This document shows, in pieces, positions 5,045 through 6,482 of a stretch of 6,482 nucleotides of DNA. The translations under genes were made by a program, and so were the position numbers. The notes beneath the pieces are model-generated. The model was not told where the DNA came from, did not search any database, and worked only from the letters and a program-made list of their open reading frames with translations. Source of the DNA: Spirochaeta sp. (GTDB lineage: Bacteria; Spirochaetota; Spirochaetia; DSM-2461); assembly GCA_030635565.1 (NCBI GenBank), contig DAOVYP010000133.1, positions 1 to 6,482 of the forward strand, written 5' to 3'. How positions within the stretch are numbered: position 1 is the first letter of the stretch; every line of letters starts with the position of its first letter.

Positions 5045-6482
5045 ATGATAACTTCGATTCATATGGCAAGCCGAATACAGGAAACTGATATTAGAACCTT
5101 CCAGTCACTTCCTGACATTGATCCGGAACTGATTATCAAATCAGGTCTGGCACTTCTTCCACGCCTTTCGAAAGAAATAAATCTTTCCGACAAGGCCTAT
5201 GTCAGTTACCGGATCGGTATTGCAAGAGTCACAATAGGGGAATACGAATCGGCATTCCGTTCACTTTCGGAAGCCCGGCAGATTCATGACAATCTCGGTG
5301 ACATGGAAGGAGTCCTCAGAAATCAGCTGGCTTTCGGTATAATCTACGGTTTGTCCGAACAGCCGGAAGTGGCGTTCGAAACCTTTCTTACCATCCGGGA
5401 CAAAGCTCGAAACCTGGAGCTGCCGGAGATAGAAGAAGAAGCCGATTGCAATATAGGCCGAGTCTGCTGCGATCAAAACAGATTTGATGAAGGATTGGGA
5501 TTTCTGAATGCCGCTCTCAAACTGATTGAAACAACAGGTAACAGAGAGCATAAAGCGGCGGTTCTGCACCAACTGGGCCGGATTGCATTAAATCAGGGAC
5601 ATCTTGAGACGGCCGGCCAATACCTTGAAGAAGCCAATCACATCGTCTCTGAAGAGCAGGGGACTTTCAGATATGAGTACCTGATATCTCAGTGTGAACT
5701 CTTTACACATTCTTCCCGATTTGAAGAAGCCTCCGAACTTCTGACGAGTACACTGAACTTATGCCGACAGAACGGTATTCGTCGAGGTGAAATCCAGGCC
5801 CTTTATCAGCTCGGGAATCTTCACAATGAGACAGGAGAGCCGGAAAAGGCCTCAGAATATTGGAAGAAGTGCTACAAGCTCACCGATTCCCTCGGCATTC
5901 GTCAATACAGGATATTGAGCGGAGAGCGCCTTGTTGGCTATTACCGCCGGAGCGGGAAACACGAACTGGCCCTGGACTGCCTTGACAATATCCGGCGTGA
6001 AGAGCGTAAGGACCGCAATGAGAGGCTTCATCACACCATCAGCGTATACGACCAGAGTATGCGGATCGATGATCTGGAGCAGGAGATGCAGACCTGGCGA
6101 CGGCGATCAAATGAACTGGAAAGGATACGCAGCGACAAGGAAGAATCCATCCGTGAACTGGAAACCATCAAGGAAATCGGACAGGAAATCACAGCATCCC
6201 TTGACCCGGATCAGATCGTCAAAATGCTCCATGACAGGCTTTCGCAATTGGTCGTCGTTAACGGCCTGCTGATTGCGTTCTACCTGGAAAACGAGCAGGA
6301 ATTAGACATAAGATATATTATTGAGAACGAGAAACATCTGGAACCAACCCGTTGTCCGGTCCGGCTGGATGAATCCCTGAGTTCCTGGGTGGTACTCAAA
6401 GATCAGGATTTACTCATCAGCACCAGAGAAGAGTGTTTCAGCTATACAAAACAGATGTATCACGTGGATGGGAGTACTGTCC
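5045..6482 (+). CDS. TPR - coiled coil - GAF sensor protein (partial at right edge)
   Basis: The frame is open from ATG 5045 to the window end: 479 complete codons with no stop. An in-frame TAA at 5036-5038 limits the start to 5045 or the next ATG at 5063 (MASRIQ); neither has a clear ribosome-binding site. Residues about 50-320 are helical TPR-like repeats (AYVSYRIGIARVTIGEYESA, VLHQLGRIALNQGHLETAGQ, ALYQLGNLHNETGEPEKASE, LVGYYRRSGKHELALDCL). Residues about 330-378 are a charged coiled coil (DDLEQEMQTWRRRSNELERI). Residues about 385-479 begin a GAF domain after the typical linker IKEIGQEITASLDPDQIVKM. There is no signal peptide, so it is cytoplasmic. Proteins of this layout commonly end in a GGDEF, SpoIIE-type phosphatase, HD-GYP or histidine kinase domain, but that part is outside the window. 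It is transcribed divergently from the slyX-like gene. The ligand is unknown. Confidence 0.85.
   Translation, partial: MITSIHMASRIQETDIRTFQSLPDIDPELIIKSGLALLPRLSKEINLSDKAYVSYRIGIARVTIGEYESAFRSLSEARQIHDNLGDMEGVLRNQLAFGIIYGLSEQPEVAFETFLTIRDKARNLELPEIEEEADCNIGRVCCDQNRFDEGLGFLNAALKLIETTGNREHKAAVLHQLGRIALNQGHLETAGQYLEEANHIVSEEQGTFRYEYLISQCELFTHSSRFEEASELLTSTLNLCRQNGIRRGEIQALYQLGNLHNETGEPEKASEYWKKCYKLTDSLGIRQYRILSGERLVGYYRRSGKHELALDCLDNIRREERKDRNERLHHTISVYDQSMRIDDLEQEMQTWRRRSNELERIRSDKEESIRELETIKEIGQEITASLDPDQIVKMLHDRLSQLVVVNGLLIAFYLENEQELDIRYIIENEKHLEPTRCPVRLDESLSSWVVLKDQDLLISTREECFSYTKQMYHVDGSTV

Noticed and set aside
4948..5075. Minus-strand promoter for the small ORFs (TTGCCA, 18 bases, TACAAC, near 5070-5040)
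   Set aside because: The hexamers are fair but lie inside the start of the TPR-GAF coding region, and several equally poor pairs exist nearby, so I cannot pick one.
5261..5572. 103-residue minus-strand ORF
   Set aside because: Antisense to the TPR region; it is Phe/Ser-rich in the way expected of a shadow frame.
5931..6272. 113-residue plus-strand ORF
   Set aside because: It overlaps the TPR-GAF gene in another frame, and the TPR-GAF frame continues through it with clear coiled-coil and GAF sequence.

Overview
The window looks like chromosomal DNA of a Gram-negative-type (two-membrane) bacterium with roughly balanced G+C. A spirochaete of the Spirochaeta/Salinispira kind is my best guess. 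The reasons are a large Ig-like surface lipoprotein with a loose lipobox (TTSC), a secreted barrel-plus-transglutaminase-plus-TPR protein, and a TPR-GAF signalling protein. The taxonomic call is inference; there is no rRNA or tRNA to anchor it.

Layout. Positions 2-331 (+) are the 3' end of an unrecognised gene that enters from the left. It converges on a two-gene minus-strand operon. The first gene of the operon (4314-2257) encodes a 685-residue exported protein with a predicted beta-barrel-like N-terminus, a beta-sandwich, a transglutaminase-like core (Cys399, His425, Glu461) and C-terminal TPRs. The second gene (2269-365) overlaps it by 13 bases and encodes a 634-residue multi-Ig-like lipoprotein. 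Upstream of these, also on minus, is a small coiled-coil gene resembling slyX (4690-4463).

The stretch from 4691 to 5044 has no long gene but is dense in structure. It holds a 17-codon minus-strand ORF behind an excellent ribosome-binding site, and a second small ORF behind a copy of the same RBS block. Two further tiny ORFs lead into the slyX-like gene. There are also competing inverted repeats, an AT-rich palindrome, and a strong plus-strand intrinsic terminator with no visible plus-strand gene in front of it. This is the least explained part of the window.

From 5045 to the right edge (+) runs a truncated gene for a cytoplasmic TPR-coiled coil-GAF protein whose output domain lies beyond the window.

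How the genes may work together: the overlapping pair plausibly encodes a cell-envelope assembly, with an outer-membrane or periplasmic scaffold of transglutaminase-like type and a co-translated lipoprotein. The TPR-GAF protein is divergent and probably an independent sensor. I found no mobile element, CRISPR array, rRNA or tRNA.
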